Notes under the pieces: model-generated
Told to the model about the DNA's origin: nothing
Databases searched by the model: none
What the model saw: only the letters and a program-made list of their open reading frames with translations
Part shown: piece by piece, positions 26,295 to 34,777 of the stretch
Layout: every line of letters begins with the position of its first letter
Position numbering within the stretch: position 1 is the stretch's first letter
Made by a program: the position numbers and the translations under genes
From: Mycobacterium stomatepiae
GTDB taxonomy: Bacteria; Actinomycetota; Actinomycetes; Mycobacteriales; Mycobacteriaceae
Direction: 5' to 3'
Length of the DNA: 64,000 bases
Assembly: GCF_010731715.1 (NCBI RefSeq)
Contig: NZ_AP022587.1
Span: 1 to 64,000 of the forward strand

Positions 26295-26899
26295 TCTCCC
26301 GCCGAACGTGCGGCTAGCCGCGCACTCGCGGCCTCGTAGCGGCGGCTGAGGGATAGCAGTTCGTCGACACTCCATTGGTCGTAGGCGTGCTCGCCATACT
26401 TCGCCGCGAGGATGCGCCCGTCGGCGTCGATCAAAATGTCGGCGGGCAAGCCGAGATTGCCGTTGGTGGGGTTGGCCGGCAGCGGGGCGTGACGCTTGGT
26501 CATTGCGGTCCGGGCGGCATGCCACCAGCCGCGGGGCAGCGCTCGCCACGCTGCAGGCTTGAGAATCGCCTTGGCGGATGCGTCCACACCGAACCGCCGG
26601 TATAGCTCCTTCTCGGGATCCCCGATTACGGCGAAGGGGAGATCGTCTTCATATTTCCGCAGTTCTGTTGGGGTGGAATGGAATATCACGACTTCCCGTA
26701 CACCCGCCGCGGTGATCTCGTCGATCCGGCCGCTGATCGAGCGCAGGTGCAGGTTATAGATCGGGCAACCGGCAAATCGCCGGAACTGAAGCTGGGTCAG
26801 CGCGCCGTTAGGGTCGGGGATCGCGACCGGTCCGCCGGAGATCTCGGTCAGGCTCAGCCGCGGGAACTGGCCGCCGGCCTCGAGGTGGGCAGGGCTCAT
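26222..26899 (-). CDS. Peroxiredoxin-like (AhpC/TSA-fold) protein
   Basis: 225 residues, starting MSPAHLEAGGQFPRLSLTEI. The thioredoxin-fold peroxide-reducing family is seen from LQFRRFAGCPIYNLHLRS with the single Cys near residue 45. Relatives usually read CPIC here; this protein has Tyr in place of the second Cys, so it would be one-Cys or inactive as a thiol-disulfide protein. EVVIFHSTPTELRKYEDDLPFAVIGDPEKELYRRFGV is the typical downstream block, and LPADILIDADGRILAAKYGEHAYDQWS ends the domain. About 35 further residues overlap the P450 3' end and look non-homologous. Confidence 0.8.
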   Translation of the reverse strand: MSPAHLEAGGQFPRLSLTEISGGPVAIPDPNGALTQLQFRRFAGCPIYNLHLRSISGRIDEITAAGVREVVIFHSTPTELRKYEDDLPFAVIGDPEKELYRRFGVDASAKAILKPAAWRALPRGWWHAARTAMTKRHAPLPANPTNGNLGLPADILIDADGRILAAKYGEHAYDQWSVDELLSLSRRYEAASARLAARSAGDHPTTTGKRAQPRTLAVCARWAFA

Positions 26900-27032
26900 G
26901 GGGTCGACGTCCTCTCGTCATCTGGGCATCTAAGCAGTTCATCAGACCGCTAGTCCAGTCAATAAGTTATGAGTCGGATTAATACCCTCATCTGGAATAA
27001 TCGTCGAGTATCGTCTGTGTACTAGGAGTCCG

Positions 27033-27680
27033 ATGGATTCGCCACCCGCCAAGCGCAACCCGTATCAGTCACGGATTCGTGCCGAACAGGCGGCCGCGAC
27101 CTGCGCGCTGGTCCTCGATGCGGCCACGCGGCTGTTCATCGAGCGGGGCTATGCGGGCACTTCGATTGATGCCATCGCCGAAGCGGCCGGGGTAGGACGT
27201 TCGACGGTGTTCGCCGCCGCCGGCGGTAAGCCATGGCTACTGAAGACCGCGTGCGACCGGGCAATCGTCGGCGATGACGAGCAAGTCCCTCTGTTGGAGC
27301 GCCCGGAGGCACGCAAGTTGTTCGCAATGACGGACCCGACGGAGATCGTCACCGCATATGCCGGCATCCTCAGCGATGCTGTGCAACGGGTTTCCGCGAT
27401 CTACGAAGTGGTGCGTTCGGCTGCCGGAGTCGATGCGGAAATTCACGAACTGTGGCTGGAAATGAGCCGGCAGCGACTTGCCGGGGCGGAGAGTATCGCG
27501 AATCTGCTCCGCCGCAAGGGAGGACTGCGCAAAGGCCTGTCTGCCGGCCGGGCCCGCGACATCATCTGGATTTACAACGATCCCGGCCTGCACCACAGCC
27601 TCGTCGGCATTCGCAAGTGGCGCCAAAACAACTACCGCGAGTGGCTTACCGAAGCTTTGAAGGGACAGCTCGTCGGGTAG
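27033..27680 (+). CDS. TetR/AcrR-family transcriptional regulator
   Basis: 215 residues from ATG 27033 with TAGGAG six bases before. Helix-turn-helix: VLDAATRLFIERGYAGTS, IDAIAEAAGVGRSTVFAAAG, GKPWLLKTACDRAI. The unusual FAAAGGK replaces the common Y-x-H-F-G-S-K, a variant seen in some mycobacterial TetRs. The 133-base gap to the divergent peroxiredoxin-like gene is AT-rich for this genome and should hold both promoters. I see only a weak repeat there (ATGAG, 13 bases, CTCAT). Confidence 0.9.
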   Translation: MDSPPAKRNPYQSRIRAEQAAATCALVLDAATRLFIERGYAGTSIDAIAEAAGVGRSTVFAAAGGKPWLLKTACDRAIVGDDEQVPLLERPEARKLFAMTDPTEIVTAYAGILSDAVQRVSAIYEVVRSAAGVDAEIHELWLEMSRQRLAGAESIANLLRRKGGLRKGLSAGRARDIIWIYNDPGLHHSLVGIRKWRQNNYREWLTEALKGQLVG

Positions 27681-28083
27681 CTACCGGTGGCAGCCATTGG
27701 CTCAGTCGCCCGCTCGACTGCGAAGGTAGTTTCACTACGACGGCCAACGCCATCCACACGGCGGCATAGCCGAAGGCCAGCGCTGGCGAGGTCAGGTGTA
27801 GAGCAGACCCGCGACAACCGTCGCCACCACGTCGCCGGCCGCTTGGATCGCGCCGAGCACACCGAACCCGCGGCCGCGCAGTCGATCCGGTAGGAGTTGC
27901 GACACCACCGCCGACTGGGTCGGCTCGGCAAGCCCAATGCCCGCGCCGGCCAGCGCGAAGTCCAACGCAATGATCAGCGCGCGGTGCGCACCCGCCGCGA
28001 ATACCAGGTAGCCGACGACATAGACGGCCGCGCCGGCGCCGAAAACGGCTCGCGGTCCGGCCCGGTCGTAGCGACGTAATCAC
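27646..28083 (-). pseudogene. MFS transporter, C-terminal fragment with frameshift
   Basis: One frame reads DRAGPRAVFGAGAAVYVVGY, LVFAAGAHRALIIALDFALA, GAGIGLAEPTQSAVVSQLLP and GFGVLGAIQAAGDVVATVVA, ending LLYT and TGA near 27797. One base further in frame it resumes as LTSPALAFGYAAVWMALAVV. This is the last four or five helices of an MFS permease. The N-terminal 200-300 residues are absent, and the fragment begins about 30 bases from the hydrolase gene. The 3' end runs into the TetR gene. Confidence 0.75.
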
Positions 28084-28113
28084 GGTTCGCCTGCCCGAAA
28101 CACCCTGTAACGC

Positions 28114-29103
28114 TTAAAGAACGCTTTGATCCACCAGAACCGCGCCGTCGGGCTGGTTTCCGAGTGTGCTCAGCGAAATGTCTTCTTCTTGGACGGTCAG
28201 CAGGACGATCTGAGCCAATTGCCGGGGCGCGTCGCACTGCACGTAATGATCGGCACCCGGCACCACCCAGTAGCGATTTCGACCGGGCTTGGCCTTGAGG
28301 TACGTCTGCCAAACGTGGTTCGGGACGCGTAGCGGCGCGACGCTGTCGTGCAGTCCCCACACCACGGTGGTGTTCACTTGGCTGTTGGAAAGTGCTTCAA
28401 GCCAACTGGTTTCGTCGTCGGCACGCTCGTTCAGATACTGGATCGTGTCCGGCAGCACCCGGATTCCGTCGTTGTGGGCAAAGCACCTGGCCAGCGCGGC
28501 GATTTCGGGGTCGGTCAATTTCCTCCTCGGCATGAAGGTACTGGCCCCCATGCCGGCCGCCAGGGTCTCCGGTGTGGTCGCTGCCGCGGTGGCGCGCCCT
28601 GTCTCGGGATCGAGTAGCGCGGTTTGGAACAGCGTTAGATTCGCCAGCGGAAGGTAGATGTTGGCATTGGTCACGATGAGATCGAGCGGGGCCACCGGCG
28701 GGTCCAGCGCGGCCAACATGCCCAGCGCGATCATGCCGACGCTGCTGCCGCGATCGTGGGTGAGCATCCGAAATTCGGTCAGCTTCCACACGTCGGTGAT
28801 CGCGTGCACGAGCAGACGTGCATCGTCGTACAACGAATAGACGTACGGCTCCGGCGGCTTGTCCGACAAGCCATAACCGGGAAAATCCAACACGTAGATG
28901 TCGAAATCGGAGCTCAGCTCGCGCGCCAGATCGAAGTAGTCGATGCTCGACGTCGGAAAGCCGTGAACGAGCACCAGTGCCGGTGCCCCGGGTGTGCCGC
29001 AGCGGCGACTGAACACCGCGACTTCCTGCCCGTCGTTGGCGGCGGTAGTCGACCGCCAGCGAAGCTCGGTACCACCCTGTTGCCACTGCGCGAAGATGTC
29101 CAA
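28114..29103 (-). CDS. Alpha/beta hydrolase, dehalogenase/epoxide-hydrolase-like
   Basis: 329 residues. ALVLVHGFPTSSIDYFDLA is the oxyanion region, YVLDFPGYGLSDKPPE the following block, and MLTHDRGSSVGMIALGM has Asp at the nucleophile position as in epoxide hydrolases and haloalkane dehalogenases. VVWGLHDSVAPLRVPN supplies the acid Asp, and VPGADHYVQCDAP the base His. The length is slightly above the family's usual 290-310. Substrate unknown. It is on the same strand as lppO with a 60-base gap between them. Confidence 0.85.
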   Translation of the reverse strand: MDIFAQWQQGGTELRWRSTTAANDGQEVAVFSRRCGTPGAPALVLVHGFPTSSIDYFDLARELSSDFDIYVLDFPGYGLSDKPPEPYVYSLYDDARLLVHAITDVWKLTEFRMLTHDRGSSVGMIALGMLAALDPPVAPLDLIVTNANIYLPLANLTLFQTALLDPETGRATAAATTPETLAAGMGASTFMPRRKLTDPEIAALARCFAHNDGIRVLPDTIQYLNERADDETSWLEALSNSQVNTTVVWGLHDSVAPLRVPNHVWQTYLKAKPGRNRYWVVPGADHYVQCDAPRQLAQIVLLTVQEEDISLSTLGNQPDGAVLVDQSVL

Positions 29104-29162
29104 GCTGTCAGCATCTCAGAGGCGATCATGGTTAGACAACCGGTGTTTCGCCACACGATCGC

Positions 29163-29681
29163 TCACGGACAGGTCACATGTATCCCGAATGTGATCTGTC
29201 GCATACCGTTTTGGCCGGGCATGGTCCCCTGGCCATTGCCGGTGATCGTGTAGCTCTTGCCGTCTTTGGCGACGATCACCTGGTTCACGGATTGGGTCGG
29301 TTGATAGGGCAGCTGGTACTGACCGTTTCCGACCTTCAGTGAAATCGAAAAGCCGTCAACGCTTGGCGGCTTTTCGTCCGACAGCGCGAATGACAGCGAC
29401 GCCGCGTCGTCGTGAACGGTGATGCGCGTCGTCAGATCCCCCGACTCCGGGGGCGTTGCGTGCGGCGCGGAGGCCGAACTGGTGCAGGCGACTTTCGAGG
29501 TGATCGTGTGCGAGTGCTGATCCAGCATCACGGTGGTGTTTGACGGCGCCGGACTCGAGCTCGCCCCAGAAGCGGGTTTGCCACCATCGCGGGAACAGGC
29601 CGACAGGCCGGCGGCCAACACGAGCACGCCGAGCCCGGCACCACAACGGCCGATTCGCCGCCGAGTGTCCGGATTCTTCAT
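29163..29681 (-). CDS. lppO: LppO-like lipoprotein (LpqH/19-kDa antigen family)
   Basis: 172 residues from ATG 29681 behind AGGAGGA. Signal peptide with lipobox LSAC (Cys29). The mature part has the Myco_19_kDa fold signature: VMLDQHSHTITSKVACTSS, LSFALSDEKPPSVDGFSISL, GKSYTITGNGQGTMPGQNG and the closing FGIHVTCP, with the two conserved cysteines. Length and sequence fit M. tuberculosis LppO (Rv2290) better than LpqH. It is expected on the outer face of the cell membrane, with function unknown. Its usual neighbour sseB lies about 5 kb away here. Confidence 0.85.
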   Translation of the reverse strand: MKNPDTRRRIGRCGAGLGVLVLAAGLSACSRDGGKPASGASSSPAPSNTTVMLDQHSHTITSKVACTSSASAPHATPPESGDLTTRITVHDDAASLSFALSDEKPPSVDGFSISLKVGNGQYQLPYQPTQSVNQVIVAKDGKSYTITGNGQGTMPGQNGMRQITFGIHVTCP

Positions 29682-29767
29682 CGCAAGTCCTCCTAGAGGT
29701 CTTTTCTCCGAAGGCGCGCACGCGCCGTGCCTACCGTAGCCGCGAAGCGGCTGTTCAGCGCACCGGG

Positions 29768-30493
29768 CTACGGCCAGGCTTCCCAATGGATCATTGTGCG
29801 CAGCGGACCGGCGAATACTGGTCGCACCGCGTTCGATCGCCAGCGTTCCTCGACGAGCGGCGCCAGGGCCGCCGTCGTGCTGAGCGGATCGCCGTCCAGG
29901 TAAACGACGGTGATGTATTGATGGTCGGCGGCCCAGCCGCGGGGCAAATGGCTCCAGCCGGTGCTCGAACCGAATGTCCAGGCGCCCGCGGTGCCGGGCG
30001 TGGCGAGTAGCGCCGGGAAGTGCTCGGCATGCAGCCATTGCAGCCATTCGTTCGAGCGTCCTTCGGTGGGCTCCTCGACGATCAGCAGGATGCCGCGATG
30101 CGGCCGGAACGGCACCACCTCAGCCGAGATGAGCGCGTGCGGCGAGGCGTGCCACTGCAGCAGGCGTAGTCCCGCGATTTGCAGCAGTGGGCGTGCGACG
30201 GGGAAGCGGCCGTTCTCCCGCAGTTCACGGCCGAGGGCCACGAAGTCATCGAATGTTTCTGCAACGGGGTCGCTGACCAGATAGTGCACGACGTTGCCGG
30301 TCTCGCCTAATGATCCGTCGGCCGCGAGACGCTGGTTGAGGTAATCGCCGTCGGCGATCCAGCGCAATCCGTGCACGATCCCCGGAAGTTGATATTGCTC
30401 GGGCATGTGGTCGAGCAGGTGCCAACGCAGGTAACCGCTTTCGTCGCCGGACGGAGCGGTGAGGCTGAAAATGCCTGCCTTGATCCGGATCAC
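29768..30493 (-). CDS. EthD/Dabb-like protein of unknown function
   Basis: 241 residues from GTG 30493, whose first bases overlap the TGA of the LLM gene upstream (GTGA), so it is translationally coupled. Two similar halves can be seen: RIKAGIFSLTAPSGDESGYL with LRWHLLDHMPEQYQLPGIVH, and GILLIVEEPTEGRSNEWLQWLHAEHFPALLATPG. Both have the ...W-L-x-x-H-x-P-x-L... pattern of ferredoxin-like alpha/beta-barrel dimers (EthD-like). The reaction is unknown. Third gene of the SDR-LLM operon. Confidence 0.75.
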   Translation of the reverse strand: MIRIKAGIFSLTAPSGDESGYLRWHLLDHMPEQYQLPGIVHGLRWIADGDYLNQRLAADGSLGETGNVVHYLVSDPVAETFDDFVALGRELRENGRFPVARPLLQIAGLRLLQWHASPHALISAEVVPFRPHRGILLIVEEPTEGRSNEWLQWLHAEHFPALLATPGTAGAWTFGSSTGWSHLPRGWAADHQYITVVYLDGDPLSTTAALAPLVEERWRSNAVRPVFAGPLRTMIHWEAWP

Positions 30494-31371
30494 GCGGAAC
30501 CGCCGGGGGAATGAACCTCGGCCAGCGGCTGCAGGTTTTCTAGGTAATGCTGCAGCGACTTGTGTCTGAACCACGCGCTGACGGTGGTCGCGCCATGCGC
30601 GGCGGTCTCGGCGAGTAGCTCGCGGGTGCGTTCGGGATCGTTGATCGGGTCCAGCGGCGCGGGCGGCGGCAGCACCACCTCGAATCCGGCCGGAAGTTCG
30701 AAGCGACCCAACCATTCTCGGGCCTGCGGCAGCGTCACATTGAATGGTGTCCACCCGTCGGCCAGGGTCAGGGCGCGGCGCAGCGACCGTAACGTGCGTC
30801 CGCCGATCCAGATCGGAACGTGATCCTGGACCGCGCACGGGTCGACGACCATGCCGTCGAACGAATAGAACTCGCCGTGATAGGCGGGCTCGGGGACCGA
30901 CAAGGCTGCCCGCAGCGCCCGCAGCGCATCGTCACCGCGCGGTCCGCGGTCGTCGAAAGGAATTCCGAGGAGCTCGAATTCCTCTTTGAGGCTGCCGACG
31001 CCGACGCCGAGAATGAGCCGGCCATTGCTGACTTTGTCCAATGTGCCGTAACGCTTGGCGATTTCGAGCGGGTGGTGGTAGGCAAGCACCAATACGTTGG
31101 TAGCTAGCCGTATTCGCTGGGTGCGGGCGGCCAGGTAGCCCAACGTCGCCAGCGGATCCCAATACCGCGTGCCGCGGTGTTGCTGTTCGAGCACCACCGG
31201 CAGCGCAATGTGCTCGCTGCAGGTCAGATGGTGATAGCCCAGCCGGTCCGCGGATTCGGCGATCTGAGCCAGGTCCTCGATCGATGCGTCGCGCTCCCAG
31301 GGGGCACTGATCTGGGGCAGCGTGATCACCACCGGTGTGGACACCGACAGCTTTGCGGACGGGGTGCTCAT
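30490..31371 (-). CDS. LLM-class F420-dependent oxidoreductase
   Basis: 293 residues from ATG 31371, which overlaps the SDR stop codon (ATGA). The luciferase-like barrel shows in LAQIAESADRLGYHHLTCSE, LATLGYLAARTQRIRLATNV, IAKRYGTLDKVSNGRLILGV and GVGSLKEEFELLGIPFDDRG, with VPIWIGGRTLRSLRRALTLA. This matches the TIGR03619-type F420 branch common in mycobacteria. Middle gene of a three-gene overlapping operon. Confidence 0.9.
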   Translation of the reverse strand: MSTPSAKLSVSTPVVITLPQISAPWERDASIEDLAQIAESADRLGYHHLTCSEHIALPVVLEQQHRGTRYWDPLATLGYLAARTQRIRLATNVLVLAYHHPLEIAKRYGTLDKVSNGRLILGVGVGSLKEEFELLGIPFDDRGPRGDDALRALRAALSVPEPAYHGEFYSFDGMVVDPCAVQDHVPIWIGGRTLRSLRRALTLADGWTPFNVTLPQAREWLGRFELPAGFEVVLPPPAPLDPINDPERTRELLAETAAHGATTVSAWFRHKSLQHYLENLQPLAEVHSPGGSA

Positions 31372-32150
31372 CCCTGCATGTACCCTCTGGCATCGACGGG
31401 GATCGATTGCCCTGTGATGGTTCGACTCTCGTCACTGGCCAGGAACAATGCCAGGTTGGCCACGTCGTCGGGCGACGAAATATCGCGGAGGGCGACGTCT
31501 TTGAGCGACTTTGCCCGCACGGTCTCGACCTCGACGCTTTGTTCGTTGGCCGTTCGCTGTAACCAATTGCGATATAGATCAGTGTCGATGGCTCCCGGCA
31601 CGATGCAATTGCACCTGATGCCGTGCGGCCCGACCTCGAGCGCGACGGTTTTGGTGAAGGCACGCAACGATGCCTTCGCGGTGACGTAGTGGGTTTTGCG
31701 GACGATGCCGTGGTAACCCGCGGTGGAGGAGAAGTTCAGGATGACTCCCGAGCGGCGTTTCAGCATCGACTGGTTGAGCACTTCGCGGGTACACAGCATC
31801 GCGGCGGTGACGTCGATCGCGATGGTGGGGTTCCAGTTTTCAAGCGTCTGTTCCCAAATCCAGCGGTCTTGTCCCGGGGCGGCGGCGTTGTTGCACAGGA
31901 TGTCGACCTGTCCGAACTCGTCGACCGCGTGTGCCACCATCGCGGCGACGTCTTGCTCGTCGGTGACGTCGGCTCGCATCGCGATAGCGCCGGATCCGGC
32001 CGCCGCGGCGGCTTCGCGGACCAGCTCCTCGCGCCGCGCAGCCAGCAGTACCCGTGCGCCTTCGCGGACGAGTACCGATCCTAAAACGGGCCCCAGGCCG
32101 GTGCTTGCCCCGGTGACAATCGCCACCTTGCCCGCCAACCGGCCCGTCAT
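31368..32150 (-). CDS. Short-chain dehydrogenase/reductase (SDR)
   Basis: 260 residues from ATG 32150 (MTGRLAGKVAIVTGASTGLG). The upstream ATG at 32177 adds nine residues without family match. NAD(P)-binding TGxxxGxG is TGASTGLG, NNAA is DILCNNAAAPG, the catalytic Ser is in NFSSTAGYHG, and YxxxK is in HYVTAKASL. C-terminal: ISSPDDVANLALFLASDESR and TGQSIPVDARGYMQG. First gene of the operon with an LLM oxidoreductase and an EthD-like protein, divergent from a TetR gene with a palindrome in the gap. Confidence 0.92.
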   Translation of the reverse strand: MTGRLAGKVAIVTGASTGLGPVLGSVLVREGARVLLAARREELVREAAAAAGSGAIAMRADVTDEQDVAAMVAHAVDEFGQVDILCNNAAAPGQDRWIWEQTLENWNPTIAIDVTAAMLCTREVLNQSMLKRRSGVILNFSSTAGYHGIVRKTHYVTAKASLRAFTKTVALEVGPHGIRCNCIVPGAIDTDLYRNWLQRTANEQSVEVETVRAKSLKDVALRDISSPDDVANLALFLASDESRTITGQSIPVDARGYMQG

Positions 32151-32204
32151 TGGGCAAATATTACATAGCGGATTCATGGATTACGGCCGCGCGATAGCGG
32201 GTAA

Positions 32205-32223
32205 ATTCGAACGGTGCTCGAAT
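32205..32223. promoter_or_regulatory. Candidate TetR operator (palindrome)
   Basis: ATTCGA, seven bases, TCGAAT is a perfect inverted repeat in the 113-base gap between the SDR operon and the divergent TetR gene. Its position suggests repression of both. Binding is inferred. Confidence 0.5.
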
Positions 32224-32263
32224 GCCTTTAAATGACGATCGAAATTGATGGGGGAATGACGTA

Positions 32264-32851
32264 GTGGTAGCCACGGGAAATCCGGTCACGACGACGGCTA
32301 GCGCACGCCGCGCTTACGGGGGACTCGATCGCGACGAGGTGATCGTCGCTTTGCGTGACCTCGCGAAGCGCGTCGGCGTGCAGCGCGTGACAATGCGCGA
32401 ACTGGCCGCCGAACTCGGCGCCGCCGTGCCCTCGGTGTACTACTACGTCCCCAGTAAGCAGGCGGCTCTCGAGCTGGTTGCCGAGTCGGTATTAGCCGAG
32501 ATTCCACTCCCGGATGACGGGGCCTGGGACACTCGCCTCATCGAGCTCTATTGTGCCGCAAGGGAAATGATCCTCGCTGTACCCGGTGTCGCGAGCATCT
32601 TGCAGACCAGCACCGGCAACGAGCCGGCTCGCCGGCTCGATCGGCACAGCTGCAACCTGCTCGCCGAGTCGGGACTTCCGAAAGCCGCTGCCGCCGCAGC
32701 CCATACGGTTTTGTATACGTACCTGCTGGGCTCGATAGCGCTGGAGGAAACTCGCGCCGAAATCACCACCCCCCGTGCTAGACGCCAGACCGCCAGCCAC
32801 TTTCGTGCCGGGTTGGATGTGATCGTTGCCGGAATCAAGGCTTCCGCGTAG
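32264..32851 (+). CDS. TetR-family transcriptional regulator
   Basis: 195 residues from GTG 32264. Helix-turn-helix: VIVALRDLAKRVGVQRVTMR, ELAAELGAAVPSVYYYVPSK, QAALELVAESVL, with the familiar VYYYVPSK recognition segment. The C-terminal domain resembles TetR_C (residues about 75-190). It most likely controls the divergent SDR-LLM-EthD-like operon through the palindrome at 32205-32223. The 145 bases after it (32852-32996) contain no gene I can support. Confidence 0.9.
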   Translation: MVATGNPVTTTASARRAYGGLDRDEVIVALRDLAKRVGVQRVTMRELAAELGAAVPSVYYYVPSKQAALELVAESVLAEIPLPDDGAWDTRLIELYCAAREMILAVPGVASILQTSTGNEPARRLDRHSCNLLAESGLPKAAAAAAHTVLYTYLLGSIALEETRAEITTPRARRQTASHFRAGLDVIVAGIKASA

Positions 32852-32996
32852 GCGGGCCGACGAGCATTCGCAAGCCGAATGTGTTGGGATCGCTGGTCGT
32901 CGAGAACCCCGAGACCGCTTCGGATCGCGACGTCGCGGCGGTGCTCGACCCCGACACGTTCGTCAGCAGCAAGGGCAACACGGGCCGCCCGGCCGA

Positions 32997-33821
32997 TTAC
33001 GCTCGTCGTTCTTCCGCGGCATCAAACGGCTGCCGTGTCGTACGGGATGAGGTCGCTTCAAGCCACGCGTGAATCCGTTCGGCCACCTGGGCCCATTCGG
33101 GTTCGACCATCATGTTGTGGCCCATGTCGGGAAAGATCTCTGCTTGGGTGCGATAGGCGCGTGCGGTCTGATGTACTTCGCGCTGCGTGAAGCAGCCGTC
33201 GTTTTCGGCGCCCAGGACCAGCACGGGAGTGTCGACGCGATCCGGCGTGGGAAGATTGAGAAACAGCATGTCGAGGAACCACCGGCCCGCATATTCTTCC
33301 CCCAGCGGTGCGCTGTAGCGCACCACGTCGTCCTCCGGGGTGAATCGAGAATAGAAGTGCTCGCGCGCTAATTCGGGTGTGGCACCGATCAGATGTAATG
33401 ACTTGGTAGTCAACAACGTTCGGACGGTATGCCACCGATGCTGTTTGCCTCTGCGCAACATGAACAAGGTGACGCCGCGCGGCGGTACGGAAGCGAGCAA
33501 CACAGCGGCCGGGGCATCGTGTGATTCCAGGTACTTCTGAACCACGAAGCCGCCCATGGAGTGGCCGACCACTATCGGCGGTGTGGGCAGGCTCTTGGCA
33601 ACGGAAGCGACATCGTCGACGTAATCCGCGATCGAACAGAAGTGATTTCGTTTGGGATCGACGCTCTTACCGTGGCCGCGAAGACTTACCGCCAGCGATG
33701 GATAACCCTTTTCGGCGAAGAAGTCCAAGAAGTGCTCGTCCCAGTACCAGGCGCCGTGCACGAAAAGCACCGGCGGCTTTCCGACGTCGCGGCCCGGCGC
33801 TTTTTCGATCACTTCGAGCAT
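32997..33821 (-). CDS. Alpha/beta hydrolase (serine type)
   Basis: 274 residues, MLEVIEKAPGRDVGKPPVLF. Oxyanion region VLFVHGAWYWDEHFLDFFAE, nucleophile Ser in IVVGHSMGGFVVQKYL, acid in VLGAENDGCF and base His in FPDMGHNMMVEPEWA. Unlike the two dehalogenase-like enzymes elsewhere in the window, this one has Ser as nucleophile, so it is an esterase, lipase or C-C hydrolase type. The upstream gap to the divergent nucleosidase-like gene is 103 bases. Confidence 0.88.
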   Translation of the reverse strand: MLEVIEKAPGRDVGKPPVLFVHGAWYWDEHFLDFFAEKGYPSLAVSLRGHGKSVDPKRNHFCSIADYVDDVASVAKSLPTPPIVVGHSMGGFVVQKYLESHDAPAAVLLASVPPRGVTLFMLRRGKQHRWHTVRTLLTTKSLHLIGATPELAREHFYSRFTPEDDVVRYSAPLGEEYAGRWFLDMLFLNLPTPDRVDTPVLVLGAENDGCFTQREVHQTARAYRTQAEIFPDMGHNMMVEPEWAQVAERIHAWLEATSSRTTRQPFDAAEERRA

Positions 33822-33924
33822 GAGCAGACTCCTTTGTCGCGCACTGAGACTAGCTTCTGGTCATTCTGGACGAGGGAAAAGGGCGATAATGACGTGACGC
33901 CGCGGAACCGAGGAAGTGCGCAAC

Positions 33925-34776
33925 GTGACGGTGGATCCATCCGAACAGCACACGCTGGTCCTCACGGCCTTTCCTGTCGAGGCCGATGCGGTGCTGTCTC
34001 ATACCACGCTCGACGTTGACCCGGTGGTGATCGCCGACCGTCGGCACTTCTACCTCGGCTCGATCCGCGGCAAGAAGGTCATCGTTGCGATGACCGGTAT
34101 CGGCCTGGTCAACGCGACCGAGACCACTGAGACCGCATTAGCCCATTTCTCCAGTACCGTTGGCGCAGTGGTATTTTCGGGTGTTGCTGGCGGGGCCGGA
34201 CGCACCGGCATTGCCGATGTCGCCATCCCGGCGCGATGGACGCTGGACAACGGCACGACGTTTCGTCCGGTCGATGCCGGCATGCTGGCCGCCGCCGAGA
34301 CCCTTTCCGTCGCACTGGAGAGCACCAGGCGAATGCGGCATGAGCCGTTACTGCTGGTCGGCGGCGACGGCTGCAGCTACGACAACAACAACGGGCAGGC
34401 ATTCCCGGGTATCCCGCACGGCGGCGGGGTGTTCGGCTGCCTACCGCGAACCGCGCCCGATCGCTCATTCTTTTACGCCGGCAACTTCTTTCAGGCGGCG
34501 TGGCCGTGGCTGAGGCACGGCCTGATCAGCAATGCGAAGGTGCTGGCGGCGGCGGATCCGGCCTTCGATGCGACGGACAGCGAGACGGCGGCGGCGCAGG
34601 CCGTCGCGGACGGGCACGGCGTGCCGTTCCTGGGCATCCGCGGCATGTCCGACGGACCGGGTGATCCACTTCGCCTGCCGGGCTTTCCGTTTCAGTTCTT
34701 CATCTACAAGAGGGTCGCCGCCGTCAATGCCGCGCGAGTGACGGCGGCCTTTCTCGGGCGTTGGCCCGGCGCGTGA
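33925..34776 (+). CDS. Nucleoside phosphorylase-fold protein (MTA/SAH nucleosidase-like)
   Basis: 283 residues from GTG 33925, preferred over GTG 33916 because GAGGAAG at 33910-33916 is eight bases upstream. The PNP/UDP phosphorylase fold shows in [40 protein letters not shown] and [21 protein letters not shown] long insertion with [17 protein letters not shown] and a late [19 protein letters not shown] (the usual acidic catalytic position) follow. It may cleave methylthioadenosine or another nucleoside. The family includes proteins near sseB in M. tuberculosis, as here, where sseB converges with a 1-base gap. Confidence 0.8.
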   Translation: MTVDPSEQHTLVLTAFPVEADAVLSHTTLDVDPVVIADRRHFYLGSIRGKKVIVAMTGIGLVNATETTETALAHFSSTVGAVVFSGVAGGAGRTGIADVAIPARWTLDNGTTFRPVDAGMLAAAETLSVALESTRRMRHEPLLLVGGDGCSYDNNNGQAFPGIPHGGGVFGCLPRTAPDRSFFYAGNFFQAAWPWLRHGLISNAKVLAAADPAFDATDSETAAAQAVADGHGVPFLGIRGMSDGPGDPLRLPGFPFQFFIYKRVAAVNAARVTAAFLGRWPGA

Positions 34777-34777
34777 T

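Noticed and set aside
26940-27010. Possible operator upstream of the TetR gene at 27033
   Set aside because: The best repeat (ATGAG-N13-CTCAT) has short arms and a long spacer, so it is not better than chance.
32881-33072. A 63-codon frame starting LGSLVVENPETASDRDVAAV after the TetR gene
   Set aside because: The first 45 codons could be a remnant of a lost gene, but I recognise no family, and it runs into the antisense of the hydrolase gene.
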